Shown here piece after piece: positions 9,880-21,019 of a DNA stretch of 64,000 nt (position 1 is the stretch's first letter; each line of letters opens with the position of its first letter). Under the pieces are notes generated by a model. That model did not search any database and was not told the origin of the DNA. It was given only the letters and a program-made list of their open reading frames with translations. The stretch is from Dryomyza anilis (taxonomy: Eukaryota > Arthropoda > Insecta > Diptera > Dryomyzidae), in NCBI GenBank assembly GCA_951804985.1, contig OX638133.1:76142367-76206366 (forward strand). Direction: 5' to 3'. The position numbers and the translations under genes were made by a program.

Positions 9880-11040
9880 ACATATTTTAAATTTTTAATT
9901 TATATCACCTGATTTTACTACACAATTTATTAGAAATTTAATTTCTACATATTGCAGAAACTGTAACTTGTATTCTTTATTTTTTTTGCATTTTTTAATA
10001 CTTTGAATTTTGGGTATGCAAGGCGGACGACTTGAAGTTTTCAGAATTGACGATGAGAAATTTTGTTGTACACTTTTTGTAAGTTGTAAGTATTTATAAC
10101 AAATCTTTTTGTGAGAACACCAAGTTCTTTTTGCTTTTAATTAAATACAGAAAGCAGTAACAATAAATTCAGATGACATAATTTTACTACACAATTTATT
10201 TAAAAATTAATTTAAACATATTGCAAAAACAGTAGATGTATTTGTTTTCTGCATTTCTAATTCTTTGAATTTAGGGTATACCAGACGGATGACTAGTGAT
10301 TTCTTGGAGTTTTAAGAATTGACGATGAGAATGGCTTTTATCTTCGTCATCAGAAAGATATATTTGTTATACACTTTTACAGGTATTTATAACAAACCTT
10401 TTTGAGAGAACCACAATTGTCTTTGCTTTATATTAAATACACAAAGCAGTAAAAAAAATTAGATGAAATAATTTCATTACATTTGATTGAAATTAAATAA
10501 ATACTGAATGTACTAAAAATAAATACAGTTGATATAAATTATCGTATAGTATAAATATAAAATGTAGTAATTTTTAATGCGAATATTTTGTTTTTGAAAT
10601 TTTGTATAGAAATGGAGTAGATTTATTTACTAAAACCAAATACAATTTCAAAGGCTTTTATCTTCGTCATCAGGAATACAAAATTTGTTATACACTTTTA
10701 CAAGTATTTATAACAACCTTTTTGAAAGAACAACAATTTGTCTTTGTTTTTATTAAATTCAGAAAGCAGTCAAAATAAATTTAGATGATATAATTTTATA
10801 TTACATTTTATTGAAATTAAATAAATACTGAATGTACTAAAATAAATACAGTTGTCGTAAATTTTCATATAGTTATAACATAGTACGTATAAATAAATAC
10901 AAAATGTAGTAACTTTCAATGCAAATGTTTTGTTGTTTGTATGGAAATGCAGTAGATTTATTATGTAAAAATAAATACATTTTACTTTGGACTAAATGAA
11001 ATAAATATTGTATTTATTTAAATGCATTTGTATTTGTTTT
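9880..11040. repeat. Diverged tandem repeats, 250-340 bp unit, over three copies
   Basis: The same series of words recurs: TTGACGATGAGAA, GGCTTTTATCTTCGTCATCA, TTGTTATACACTTTTACA, GTATTTATAACAA, CTTTTTGA, AAATACAGAAAGCAGT and AAATAAATACTGAATGTAC. Occurrences of GTATTTATAACAA lie near 10,090, 10,382 and 10,706, so the period is about 290-325 bp with indels. The last two units are the most alike. There is no open frame through the repeat. It may be a remnant satellite or a mobile element with internal tandem repeats; flanking ends were not identified. Confidence 0.8.
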
Positions 11041-11252
11041 GGCGCAGGCTCTATAAATATAACACAACTTCTAAAATGAAACCCAAATCATCTTTTTTTT
11101 ATTCTATTATTAAAAATACCTTTGTAGTCCTCAGGGATCTTAAATAATACGTCATGTATTTGTAAGTTTGTGGGTACAGCGATTTTATTTAAACTAATAC
11201 TGGGAATGTCTTTACTGTTTGCTGAATAACTATGTCCAAAGCAATATTGGAC
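11041..11252. other. A+T-rich stretch, no gene seen
   Basis: Nothing recognisable was seen in this short interval. Confidence 0.4.
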
Positions 11253-11316
11253 GATAGCTGAAATCAGTTCACGGTTTCGACAAGGATAGCTGAAATCAGT
11301 TCACGGTTTCGACAAG
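11253..11316. repeat. Perfect 32-bp tandem duplication
   Basis: The unit starting GATAGCTGAAATCAGTTCAC and ending TCGACAAG occurs twice back to back (11,253-11,284 and 11,285-11,316) without a mismatch. Perfect identity in otherwise diverged DNA points to a recent slip or an assembly artefact. A related ATGTCCAAAACAATATT word near 11,350 echoes the sequence at 11,231, suggesting an older, larger duplication here. Confidence 0.95.
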
Positions 11317-13801
11317 GAATAGGAAACTTATTCGTGCTTCGCTACTGAAAATATGTCCAAAACAATATTGTACGATAAGTTCAGTGTGAATGCTCAGCGT
11401 TGAATGACAAATACATGAGCTGGTGTTGCTCTTTTATACAAAAATGAAGCTAACAAGAACAAGCATATAAGCGTCCCATGGTTGCATTCTTAGTAGTTTG
11501 CAAAGATACGCAACCAGGGTTGTTGTTTAAAATAATACAATGCTGCTACTATTCTCCACTGAGAATAGTAGTAAAATAATAAAATTAATACAAAACTTAG
11601 AAATACTAATAAATAAAATATAACTGCTTCACCTTTCTATTACGTATTATAATTTGTAAAGCTTGCTTACATTAAAGTATTTTTTATTAATGCGCATTCG
11701 AGCATATTATTGAAATCATCACTAATTTATAAAGTAACTAATTACCTATCTGCTTCAACATCAATCGGATCTTATCTGATCGCAGCCAAACGCTCAATTA
11801 ATGCTACTTCCAAATATTTTTAACATCATTATACCGAGAGTTGGAAAATACAAAACAAAAATTCAACACTTATCACAAAATCAAATAAAGCCTAACTCTT
11901 TAATTAATCTATACGTTTGTTGCATAAATTCGACACCTTGTGCTGCACCGTACTCCAAGCACACCACACCACAAGACACTGCTGCATTTTCGAAGTCAAC
12001 AAAAATGTTCGATTTAATTTAATCACCACACTTTAGCTCGAAAACCATTCCACCAAGTATGCACCAAATGTTTCAACTTGTGAAAGGTTTTTTGTGTGCT
12101 TGAATTTCAGTTTTTATTAAAGTTTTTATTTTCTGATATCTTATCAAACTGAAAAAAAAGGTTTGTTTCATTTTTCAGTGCAATTTTAAATCTTCTTGTT
12201 TTGAGCGCGCATCCTCCACCTAAAAGCGGTAGGTAGCTAACAATTCTTTATCTTAAAGACTTCTCGGACAAGCCATTATTAATAATGAACCTTAACTTCA
12301 GAAATGTTGCGTGTATTCGAAATGGAAACAAAGGTAGCAGCTATGCATATCAGCGAAACGTTTAAAGATCGTTACTGAAAAATCGTTCCGTTCCGACTAA
12401 ATAATAAATAGCCACACAGATATTGTGGATAAGCTTACTTAATATGAAAATAACCTCTTGAAAATACGACACAAATAAACGCAACGCCTAGAATTTGTCA
12501 AGTTCAAGACGATGTCTTTCTTTATCTTAAAGGTGGGGTGTTTTTTTTTTCTTTTTGGTTCTTCAGTTAATAACTGAGTCAATAAAATTTGGTTTATTCA
12601 TCTTTTTAAGATGCCATGAAAAATTAATACCATTACTCGATAGTCCTGTTAAAATTTACATTATACTACTCTCTTTTCGAGACTTCACAGTTGCTGCTTT
12701 GATTAAACGTCTACCATCCATATTCATTTCAAGTATTATGTATATATCTAACCTATCCCAATTTCTTGTCGTCGCTACTCATCAAAGATTTGGTTTTCAA
12801 ATTTAAATGAATTCATGTGTATAAAATTAATCAAGTTCAATAAATGTTCGTATACCTCCGTGCACTGTCTAGGTAAAAGGAATCAGAATTAATAAAAAAT
12901 CTCATAAAGCCTCATAAAAATAAATGTTGGAGAGAAAAATTCTATGAGACTGCGTTACCTGTTTGTGTGAAATTTTGAGATAACGTTGTTTTTATGGATA
13001 TGATAAATACAATTAGAGACTCTGTTAAGATTGTGTCTTATGAAGTGAAATTGACATAACCCTGTGGAGTTTTCGATGATTTCATTTGAGGCATTTTGAT
13101 TACTTAATTTATGAAATTATATAGACGGAAATACAAGTAGTGCAAATAGGTAATTGAGGTTGCGGTATGCTGTCTATTTGTGTAGCATATTTCAAGTGTT
13201 TGTTTGAATTATTAATAACTGCACATACTATAGACTTAAGTATATAAATAATCTGCTTAATAATTTGTTTAAATAAAATACTTTTTCAAGTAAAACATAA
13301 AATAATCATTGAAATTGAACTAATACGAAATAAATAAAACCTGTTGACATTTGCTTATCGGAGATAGAAATCAATGATTTATATGATCATCAATTCCTTT
13401 AATTGAATACGGAATGCATTGCATAAAAAATTACTTCATTCACAAACAAGCAACCGTTATAAAAAAACAACACAAAATATGTGTATTGCATTCGGTTTTA
13501 GGTCCAATTAGGTATGTTTATTTGTTGCTATCTGTGGTATCAGCCTCGAAAAAAAGGAGAGCATTGCAATTCGAGAGCATAAATAAAACAGACGTGATGA
13601 AAATTCAGTTTAGACTAGATGCAAATTTTGAGGATTACGTATGTAAATAAAAAAGTAGCAAATGTATTATAGAAAATAAATGTTAATACATGCAACAATT
13701 ACTAATGGTCAGTAATAATTTGAATTTTACATTTGGCATTTCGTATTTGATATATGTTTTTTTCTTTACTGTGAAATTAGGAACATAGAAAATTTAGAAC
13801 T
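11317..13801. other. Unique A+T-rich sequence, no gene seen
   Basis: Open frames of 73-83 codons (11,801-12,022; 12,555-12,806; 13,414-13,650, all plus) have no recognised domain, signal or neighbouring splice-compatible frame. The composition is slightly less A+T-rich at 11,750-12,240. I found no repeat that recurs elsewhere in the window. Confidence 0.45.
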
Positions 13802-13860
13802 TGGATTACTTGTACGCCTCCGCTGTCTCGTCTAAGCAGGGTGGGTCGACAAGTAATCCA
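13802..13860. other. Perfect 12-bp-stem hairpin
   Basis: TGGATTACTTGT (13,802-13,813) is the exact inverse of ACAAGTAATCCA (13,849-13,860). The 35-nt spacer is G+C-rich (CCTCCGCTGTCTCG, AGCAGGGTGGGTCG), unlike the surroundings. It could be a structured RNA, a tiny foldback repeat or chance. No promoter or other copy was noticed. Confidence 0.5.
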
Positions 13861-13972
13861 TCCACTTTTGTAAATACATATACCTAATATAACACTAAAA
13901 ACCTAAGGAAATATTTTCTTTAATCGACAAAGTGAAGTTGTTTTATAACCTTTTTACTTTATGCCTGCCTTA

Positions 13973-14185
13973 CGTCAGCGGTTAGTGCGTTGAACTGTGA
14001 GGCCAAATGTTGCGGGTTCGAACTATACGGCGCTACCTCTCGCTAGACAATGACAGAGAATAAAACATTGCATTGAAAAGGCTCTTACCCTATCGTATCT
14101 ATTCGACATTAATCTGTAGAACTAACTATCTGAGTACTGTTTTCACATCACAAATGGTGAGAAAGACTCGATGTATGTTCTTCGG
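13973..14185 (+). mobile_element. Decayed SINE with a more canonical B box
   Basis: The head reads GTCAGCGGTTAGTGCGTTGA, then GGGTTCGAACT, which is closer to the tRNA B-box consensus GGTTCRANNC than the GGTTCAAGCC of young copies. The body retains CGGCGCTACCTCTCG, AATAAAACATTGCATTGAAA, GGCTCTTACCC and AATGGTGAGAAAGACTCG, ending in GTTCTTCGGAAC, the 3' stem-loop with a different loop. The region between the B box and CGCGCTACC is deleted relative to the young copies. Confidence 0.68.
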
Positions 14186-15389
14186 AACATATATTTATGA
14201 TTTGCAAGTATATTATGTTTGCTGCAAACTAATTTTTTCTCTACGTGTACCTATTCGTAAATGTAAGTATTCAAATTATAGATAATTGTTTCAAAATTTA
14301 AATTTTGCAGTTATTTTCAGTATTACTTAACAAATCCTTGTAACACTTGCACTTGTTTTAAAGGTAATTTATATTTTATTTAGAATTTCTATTTACATAT
14401 TTTATTAATTAATTTTACTTATTTCTCTTAATTTTTAATTGCAAATTAAAATAAACCAAACCCTGTGTTATTAATATTTTAAAGACCATTAAAAAAGTTC
14501 AAAACTCACATCACCTAATTCTTTAATTTCAAAAGGTGAGGTAAAAATAAAACCTCCCAACATCAAGGAACTCAATTTACATTTTACTGGTCTGTTACAA
14601 AAGGTCACCTCGAACAAAAATCCTTTTTTTTTCATTTTCCTTTGTCTGTAATTCTCAAATATTATTTTGTATTTTTTATGATTTTTGATTTTAAATTTTA
14701 TTGGTAGGTAAATGAAAAATGCATGAATTTTATTTACTGTTTTATTATTGAGCGTAGAGGGTTTTCAATTAATACGTGTTTCTGTTATTATTAGGGTTTC
14801 TGCATGAGAAGCTACCCTTTTGTTTTGTTGTTGTTGGTATTGTTGTGGATAATGTTTTCGTTAATTTCATTTTGATGATTATTGATTGAATGCACCTGAT
14901 CGGTTGTAGGCTGAATGTACAACATGTACACAAATGGGGTAAAATAATAAAAATATTATGAACCTGTTTTGAAGCATATTAATGATTTTCTAGGCATATT
15001 TTGTTATATGACATGTTTTAACGACCTCATTTAATTTCAGGCAATTGGTATTGAAAATGTGTATGACATTATTTTGTATAAAGAATATTGGTATTATGTT
15101 TAATGCTTAATTTGCACTACTCAACACGATTTTTCATATCCCACCACTGTATACTCAGCTTATTCCTACCACGTAACGTTTTCCAATTGTAGGACTTTTC
15201 AGCACGATTTTTTTTGTATGCCATAAATATGTAAACATAAATTCAACAAGTTGCTATTGTAATGCCAACTTTTAAACATTTACGATACTATTGTATCGTG
15301 ATTCTAAATTAACTTATCAATATTTATATATTACAATCTTTCTCATATTTGCTCAGCACTCTCTCATACTCTGCTGTTAATATTCTATG
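14186..15389. other. A+T-rich stretch, no gene seen
   Basis: No element or coding frame was recognised. A 70-codon frame at 14,073-14,285 overlaps the SINE relic and is discounted. Confidence 0.45.
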
Positions 15390-15595
15390 TTATTTTAACA
15401 TTTGTTGCCAACAATGGTTGGAACATTTAAAGAGAGACTGTAATTAACAGTGGTTACATTAACGCCATTGACTATAATAAATGTTTATGTTATGTTAACA
15501 TTTGTTGCCAACAACAGTTGTAACATTCAAAGAGCGTCTGTATTTAGCAGTGGATACATTAACGTCATTTATCATAAAAATTGTGAAGTAAATAT
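15390..15595. repeat. Two tandem units of about 104 bp
   Basis: TTAACATTTGTTGCCAACAA, then GTTG, AACATT, AAAGAG, CTGTA and CAGTGG, ACATTAACG appear at about 15,397 and again at about 15,501. The two units differ at roughly one position in eight. The word AACATTTGTT is also the core of the degenerate array 1.1 kb downstream (16,560-16,960), so the two may share an origin. Confidence 0.85.
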
Positions 15596-15625
15596 TAAAA
15601 ACATAATTTTTTGAAAATATTTCAA

Positions 15626-16195
15626 TCTATATATATAAAAATGAAATGTCCTGTGTGTGCCAGAGCATCACGAGAGAACGAACTGACGGATTTACCTAAT
15701 TTCTTTTGTATTTGGTTCGTTTCAATGCAAGAGTGGTTTAGGAAAGCCGGAAAAACCTAAAGGAAAAGCCGGAAAATTTAGACAGGGTGTTCATCTCTCG
15801 ACTTAAGGGAATTTTTTGAAATTCGGGATTTTTTAAAATTCGCCTCCTAAGGTACACAAATGGGCGTGACAAAATTGAACTTTTAATTAAAAATAGCACA
15901 GTTATGAATTTTGGCTCAGTGCAAATGGGGCGTGGCACCTCCCATATAACTAAAATTTAAAAAATGCTAACTCCTGACTTACTAAGAGCAGAGTTGTACA
16001 AATCGAAACGATGGATGTAACGTAGAATGTATGCGGGATTGGAAAAATGGGCACGGCTCTACGTTCAATGTGGGCGGGATAAATAGCGAATTGGATTGCA
16101 CTAAAAAGAGAAAAATGGGCGTAAATGTATCCACACTTTATAAACGATATATGTAGTTTTGCAATTACAAAAACTTAGCACGGGCGAATCACAAT
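15626..16195 (+). mobile_element. Non-autonomous Helitron, likely complete
   Basis: It starts with A|TCTATATATATAAAAATG and the motif CGAACTGACGGATTT, matching the Helitron 5' pattern of TC after a host A followed by the common insect Helitron block ending in ACCGATTT. Inside is GGGGCGTGGCACCTCCCATA, shared with the Helitrons at 19.4 and 57.3 kb, and several TGGGCG/GGGCGTG words. The 3' side has AGCACGGGCGAATCAC, a weak hairpin-like end without an obvious CTRR, so the right boundary is approximate. There are no Rep or helicase codons; it depends on another Helitron for movement. Confidence 0.65.
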
Positions 16196-16559
16196 TTCAA
16201 CTTTATTTTTTTTTTTGTTTAATTTTGGAACACTATTCGCATCATTTAACTGAGATATTATGCAACATAATAAAATTTACCGTAACAACTAGCGTATTCT
16301 ACGTATTATACGAAAGTATGGCAATTGAACTGTGAGCACCACTGTTCTGCTTGTTGAAATAATTCGTCAAATAAATGCAGCTGATTCTTGTATAAATAGG
16401 ATTCATTTCATGAAATCATAAATTATATTTGAAAAGAATAACAAATAAATTAACATTTTATGTGCACAATTTGAGTTTAATTTTGCAATTTTTCTTCATT
16501 TTTCAAGTTGACGTTTCTGTGATATTGTATCGTATATCTACTACATGGTACTAATACAA
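16196..16559. other. A+T-rich stretch, no gene seen
   Basis: Nothing recognisable was seen apart from A+T-rich sequence. Confidence 0.4.
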
Positions 16560-16960
16560 TTTATAGGAACATTTTTAACATTTGTTCTGTTAAATTTTGA
16601 ACATTTGTTTCAGAGCATTTTTCTATACTATATTTTTAGCAACATATTGTACTTGTGTTAACTTACATTTCTAACATTGGAGAAGAAATATATTTTCTGT
16701 TGAAGAAACCTTTTTAACATATGTTTTTAAAAACATTTTTAACAACATTTTTAACAACATTTGCAGCATTTGTGAGTGCAACATTTTCAACATTTGTTAA
16801 GAAACATTTGTAACAACTGTTTAAGCAACATTTTTAACATTTGTTTCAGCATTTAACATTTAGCAAGAGCATGTTGGCAACATTTCAGTGGTAAACTGTT
16901 ATTGAAACATTTACGATATTTGCTTAGAAATATTTACAAGTTCTCTAGCAACATTTTTTA
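16560..16960. repeat. Degenerate AACATTTGTT short-period array
   Basis: The words AACATTT, AACATTTGTT and AACATTTTTAACA recur about every 10-20 bp across 400 bp with no fixed register. The pattern looks like an old short-period satellite blurred by mutation. No open frame or element ends are associated. Confidence 0.75.
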
Positions 16961-17339
16961 CATTTTACTTGTTTCATTTCAAAAATTTCGTGTTGTGCAA
17001 CTTGTTGGTATTTAATGTTAGCAAATATTTGTCTGCAATTTGTAATTTTTTAGACTAGTAAAAAATATATTAATATATTCAGAATTTTCCCCTCGAATAC
17101 TACAATAATTAAATTATCGAAATTGTAAAAATTAGATAAATTTTTAATATATTTGTTAAATAAAACTATAAATATATTTGATTTTTTAAAATTAATTTTA
17201 GTCAAATATATACAAAACAACTTTGATTTTTTATTTAAAAAAAATTTGAATACATTTTTTTCAATTATTAAAAAACTTAATTTATTTTTTATGAATTTTT
17301 CATAAAATGCATTTTGCACGTAGTATGCATTAATAATTT
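16961..17339. other. Very A+T-rich stretch, no gene seen
   Basis: An 89-codon minus-strand frame (17,050-17,319) is almost entirely K, N, F, I and L and has no motif. I treat it as chance. Confidence 0.45.
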
Positions 17340-17700
17340 AAAACTCCGTCTATTCTAAATCCATAAAACCAACAACAGAGCGAGTGCAGAGCGCGCCTGC
17401 TCAATGCACTGCCATCCACAAACATTCACACTCACGCACACTGTCGTACGTTGCACACACGACGCCTCTCGCAATTCATAAATTTGAAAAACCCAATCAA
17501 TTCAGTGTAGCCGGGATATTCTAGCGAATTGGTAGTCGTTGCGTGTTGCATGCGTATCGAATTGAAATCGAGGGAGCAAGAAAATCCATGGTAGTAATAT
17601 TTTAAAAAAAAAACAAATATTACGAAAGGCGTAACGCGAATTTTACGTTGGATATATCGCATATATATGTCATCGTCCTCGCAATATACGTGGTGCATGT
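17340..17700 (+). promoter_or_regulatory. Candidate promoter or 5' exon island
   Basis: This ~350-bp patch is conspicuously richer in G, C and CpG than the sequence on either side and resembles no repeat in the window. It has GAGCGAGTGCAGAGCGCGCC, runs of CAC words at 17,415-17,460, AATTCAGTGTAG at about 17,500 (close to the fly initiator TCAKTY) and GTAGTCGTTGCGTGTTGC downstream, a style common in fly 5' leaders. No TATA box sits at the right distance and no good donor site or start codon can be fixed. The strand is a guess. Confidence 0.28.
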
Positions 17701-19216
17701 GAAATAAATGCATATAATTGAGTGTATAATTTATTCCTTTTGCAAAAACGTGTTGCTTGCAGTGAAAATAATGTGTAAATAATAACAAAATGCATTTTAA
17801 AGCAATAGTATGCAAATAGTACTAAATAAAAATAAAAATTATTTAACAACAGTAAAATATTTATTAAAAGTTTGCAATAATTCAAGGATTACAAACAAAC
17901 AAAAATATTAACACAAAATACATTTAAGGATTACAAAACTTAAAAAAAATCAATAATTTTTTAAAGCAGTCGTTCACAAGGATTAAGCAGCTTCTCAAAT
18001 ATAAAATGTAATTAAGTGTATATAATTTTTAATAATATTTACGTAAAATTGAAAAATTATTTTTTAACAGACCTAATTCTTAATGGGTTATAATCAAATA
18101 ATTGGGTTCATATAGTGGCTATAGTTGTGCCCCAAAATTGTGTTAGAGCTTGCAGGAAGTTCCCTTACAGTTTTCAATAAATTATATAAAAATGGATTTA
18201 AAGTTATCTTAAAGATTCCTTAAAACATTCTCAATTTTGCCTAAAATTGCATCAAAAACTATCTCAAAGTATCCTCAAAGTTGACTAGAATGTGTCTTAA
18301 AGTAATCAAAGTTGAAGTATTTTTATAAAGTTATTTTACATAATAGTTCTATTCAAGCGAGCAATGACAATTTTTACCAGTGAGAGAGTACGAAAATTTG
18401 ACAATAGTGATTAACCGCACTGTAGTTGTGACCGAGTTGGGTTTTGACTCGTGTTTTTTAAATTAATATCTATGATATTGTACATAAAAATTATACAATT
18501 ATGTAAACAAAAAAAATCAATTTCATCTCACTTTATGTGTCTCAAAATTGTGTGACAATTTGCATTAAGAAAGATGCATTAAAATTGATTTAACGTTGTA
18601 TCTTTGATTAATTGCATTAAATTTGCTATTAAAGTTGTGGAAAATTTGTAATAAATTTACCACAAACTTGTCTAAAAGTTACCTCAGAGTTGTCGTAATA
18701 TTACCTAGTTACTCATGTTTAATTTACCAATAAAATAAATATTACTAATAAAACAAATATTAAAAAATAATTACAAATACCTTGCAGAGCAGGTGTTTAC
18801 CTGAATATGTTGTATTTTAAATACAAAATTATAATTTTTTAAAGTATATTTAACTGAATTTTATTAAATGTGTCTTAAAATTTGTTTTATAGTTAAATTA
18901 CTGTTATATTAAAGTTTTTTCCTTTTGCATATGTATTGTTTGTCTACTTGAAGATAATGTAAAGAAACAAAATTAAAAAATAATAAAACAATTAATACAT
19001 ATACTGGAAAACTTAAATAAACATCAAAAATATATGATATCAAAAATATATGAATTTTCAAATTAAATCAATTTATCATCGCCACCATAATAAAAATATC
19101 GTTTATTATAGTTATAATATTTTATTTTTCGAACGCTTTAAGTTACCTTATAAAGAATTAGAATTTATTTAATAATCGATTTAAATTTCAGCACATATAC
19201 AGACACAAACAAATGT
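17701..19216. other. A+T-rich sequence with degenerate 15-17 bp repeats
   Basis: From about 18,150 to 18,330 and again 18,540 to 18,700 the words TCAAAGTTG, CTTAAAG, TTAAAATTG and AAAGTTAC recur at roughly 15-17 bp spacing, which looks like an old minisatellite. The rest has no gene-like signal. Open frames of 71 and 127 codons on the minus strand (17,432-17,885) overlap each other in different frames and lack motifs. Confidence 0.5.
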
Positions 19217-19286
19217 CAACAACAACCAGTAATCATCATATTGATAATTTCATTCGTTGAAATATTATTTTTATTATTGATTTTCA
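19217..19286. mobile_element. Partial MITE, related to 36,954-37,351
   Basis: CAACAACCAGTAATCATCAT then ATTGATAATTTCATTCGTTG matches the terminal inverted repeat of the TA-flanked MITE at 36,954. Only one end is present. The copy stops where the Helitron at 19,287 begins, so the Helitron may have inserted into it; the other half was not found beyond the Helitron. Confidence 0.65.
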
Positions 19287-20163
19287 TCTACAAAACTGTC
19301 TGTCGGTCTGTCTATTTGTTCCAGCATCACGTCTAAACCGCTGAACCGATTTATCTGAAATTTTGCAAAAGTTTACTATAGAGTCCGGAGGGTGTCATAG
19401 GCTATATATGATTGGACAAAGGGGCGTGGCACCTCCCATACAACCTAAACTTTCAAAACGACATAACTCAGCACATACATAAGCTAAAAATATGAAACAA
19501 AAAACTCAAATACAAAAAAATATACAAAACCAAAAACAGAAAAGTAAAAATCAAACCTAAAAACAAAAACAAGAGCATAATAACAAAATACAAAAGCATA
19601 ACACAAAAACGAAAATAAACAGAATAATAAAAACACATTAAAAAACAAAAGCACATATAAAGTAACAACACAAAAAGAAAGCGAAAACACAAAAACAAAA
19701 TCAAAAACGAAAGAAAAACAAAATCCACCATAGAAGGTACATTTTCAAGATGCTGTATGCCAACAGTTATTATAGTGATTCAAGATATTTCACACCACAC
19801 TAAAACTAATCACACTAAAACTTACCAAACTAAAACTCACCACACCAAAATTCACCTCACCTAAACTCACCAGACCGAAACTCACCACATCAAACCTCAA
19901 CACACCAAAACTGCTACTGGGAAAACTGCACGGGGAACAATTCTACGGAAAATAATTCTACCGGGAACAATTCTACCGGGATGAGTTCTACGCGAAGAAT
20001 TCTACCGTGAAGTATTCTACGGAAGGCGTTCTATATTCTACGGGGAAGCGCAGTCTGAGAAAGAATTGTCTTTGAGAAAAGTTGTTTTCGGAGAATTATT
20101 ACTTGTTTACTACATTTATAAAACCAATAAAAAATACTTCCACAGCGAACCACGGGCCCGTGA
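19287..20163 (+). mobile_element. Helitron carrying paired 15-bp minisatellites
   Basis: The 5' end A|TCTACAAAACTGTCTGTCGG is followed by GCTGAACCGATTTATCTG, GAGTCCGGAGGGTGTCATAG, GGGGCGTGGCACCTCCCATA and CGACATAACTCAGCACATAC, all shared with the Helitron at 57,167. Then come an A-rich block of ACAAAAACAAAA words (19,490-19,730), minisatellite alpha (19,791-19,910, about 8 units), minisatellite beta (19,911-20,047, about 9 units), the conserved tail TGTCTTTGAGAAAAGTTG and a 3' palindrome CCACGGGCCCGTG. A clear CTRR was not found, so the right end is approximate. No replicase is encoded. A+C-rich open frames here are by-products. Confidence 0.75.
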
Positions 20164-20191
20164 TATAAATAATAAAAATGCTTTTTTTATA

Positions 20192-20901
20192 TTAACCCTT
20201 ATGTGTGCGACGAGGTACCCGTGTACCTTTTGCATTTTTGAAGTTAAATTTTTATATGTTCCAATAAAGCTGGAACGCTAAAACTCTGTGAGAAATAAAA
20301 TACGAGTGTTTATATTATTTTAGAATAGCAACAAAATATATAATTTTTATAAGTTACACGAAAACATTAGTCATGCATTTTTAATCCCTAGACGGAAATA
20401 AATGCGCATGATTGGCCATTGGATACCCTTAACCCGACAACCTTTATTCATACACCTACTGAAATATATATAATTGATTTGGTTTTTATTATGTTTTCCA
20501 ATTTTATTTATATAATTTTTTTTTTGTGGAAATTGAAAGTTTTCGAGAACATCTTGAATGCCAGATTGAATAGATATTTAACCACAAACAATGAAATTTT
20601 TGCCACAAACATATATTTTTTGAATAACATTATGGGCCCTTTTCACCATAATCGGTTAAGCACTAACTGCCACTTTAACATAGAGTTACCCATAGAATAT
20701 ATGGAATTGAAACACTTAACTGGATATTGTGAAAACGGCCTTAAGGATGTAAAAAGTCATAAAATAGTGAATAATTGTATAGATGCGGAAATTCAAAATA
20801 CTTAAGCACATTATTGGACTTTTCCCCAAAAAATGAATGTAGGTACACGGGTACCTCGTCGCCCTGAATAAGGTGTTTTTTAGTCGCACACATAACGTTA
20901 A
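20192..20901. mobile_element. TTAA-flanked piggyBac-like element, 702 bp
   Basis: The left end is TTAA then CCCTTATGTGTGCGACGAGG; the right end, read inversely, is TTAA then CGTTATGTGTGCGACT, and after a 26-bp interruption GGGCGACGAGGTACCCGTGT. Both arms therefore carry TTATGTGTGCGAC and CGACGAGGTACCCGTGTACC as inverted repeats, with TTAA duplicated at 20,192-20,195 and 20,898-20,901. TTAA targets and CCC-type ends are the hallmark of piggyBac elements. The 702-bp body is too short for a full transposase, so this is a non-autonomous derivative. Confidence 0.78.
20419..20805 (+). CDS. 128-codon open frame inside the TTAA element, unrecognised
   Basis: This is the longest open frame in the window and it lies wholly inside the piggyBac-like element. 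The predicted product has a hydrophobic stretch near residues 20-38 and no motif I recognise; in particular I do not see the DDE/D pattern of a piggyBac transposase. It could be a remnant of element coding sequence or simply a chance frame in A+T-rich DNA. I lean to chance. Confidence 0.15.
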   Translation: MDTLNPTTFIHTPTEIYIIDLVFIMFSNFIYIIFFLWKLKVFENILNARLNRYLTTNNEIFATNIYFLNNIMGPFHHNRLSTNCHFNIELPIEYMELKHLTGYCENGLKDVKSHKIVNNCIDAEIQNT

Positions 20902-21019
20902 AAAATACGAATTTATTTCATTGAATAAAATCATCAATGTCATGAATCATGTGCGTTGGTGAAATTTTGTATTGTGTGTACAAATTACAATACATGTAGG
21001 CGAAGTAAATGTATTTATG

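Noticed and set aside
12840..12960. CCTCCGTGCAC near 12,855 as an end of the 6.9-kb transposon family
   Set aside because: Only seven bases match, and there is no inverted partner or TA flank.
17432..17815. 127-codon minus-strand open frame over the G+C-rich island
   Set aside because: It overlaps another minus-strand frame, has no recognisable domain and extends well into A+T-rich sequence.
19468..19731. Hydrophobic minus-strand frames resembling membrane proteins
   Set aside because: They are translations of the A-rich ACAAAAACAAAA block of a Helitron, whose inverse is TTTTGT-rich and so encodes F, L and C.
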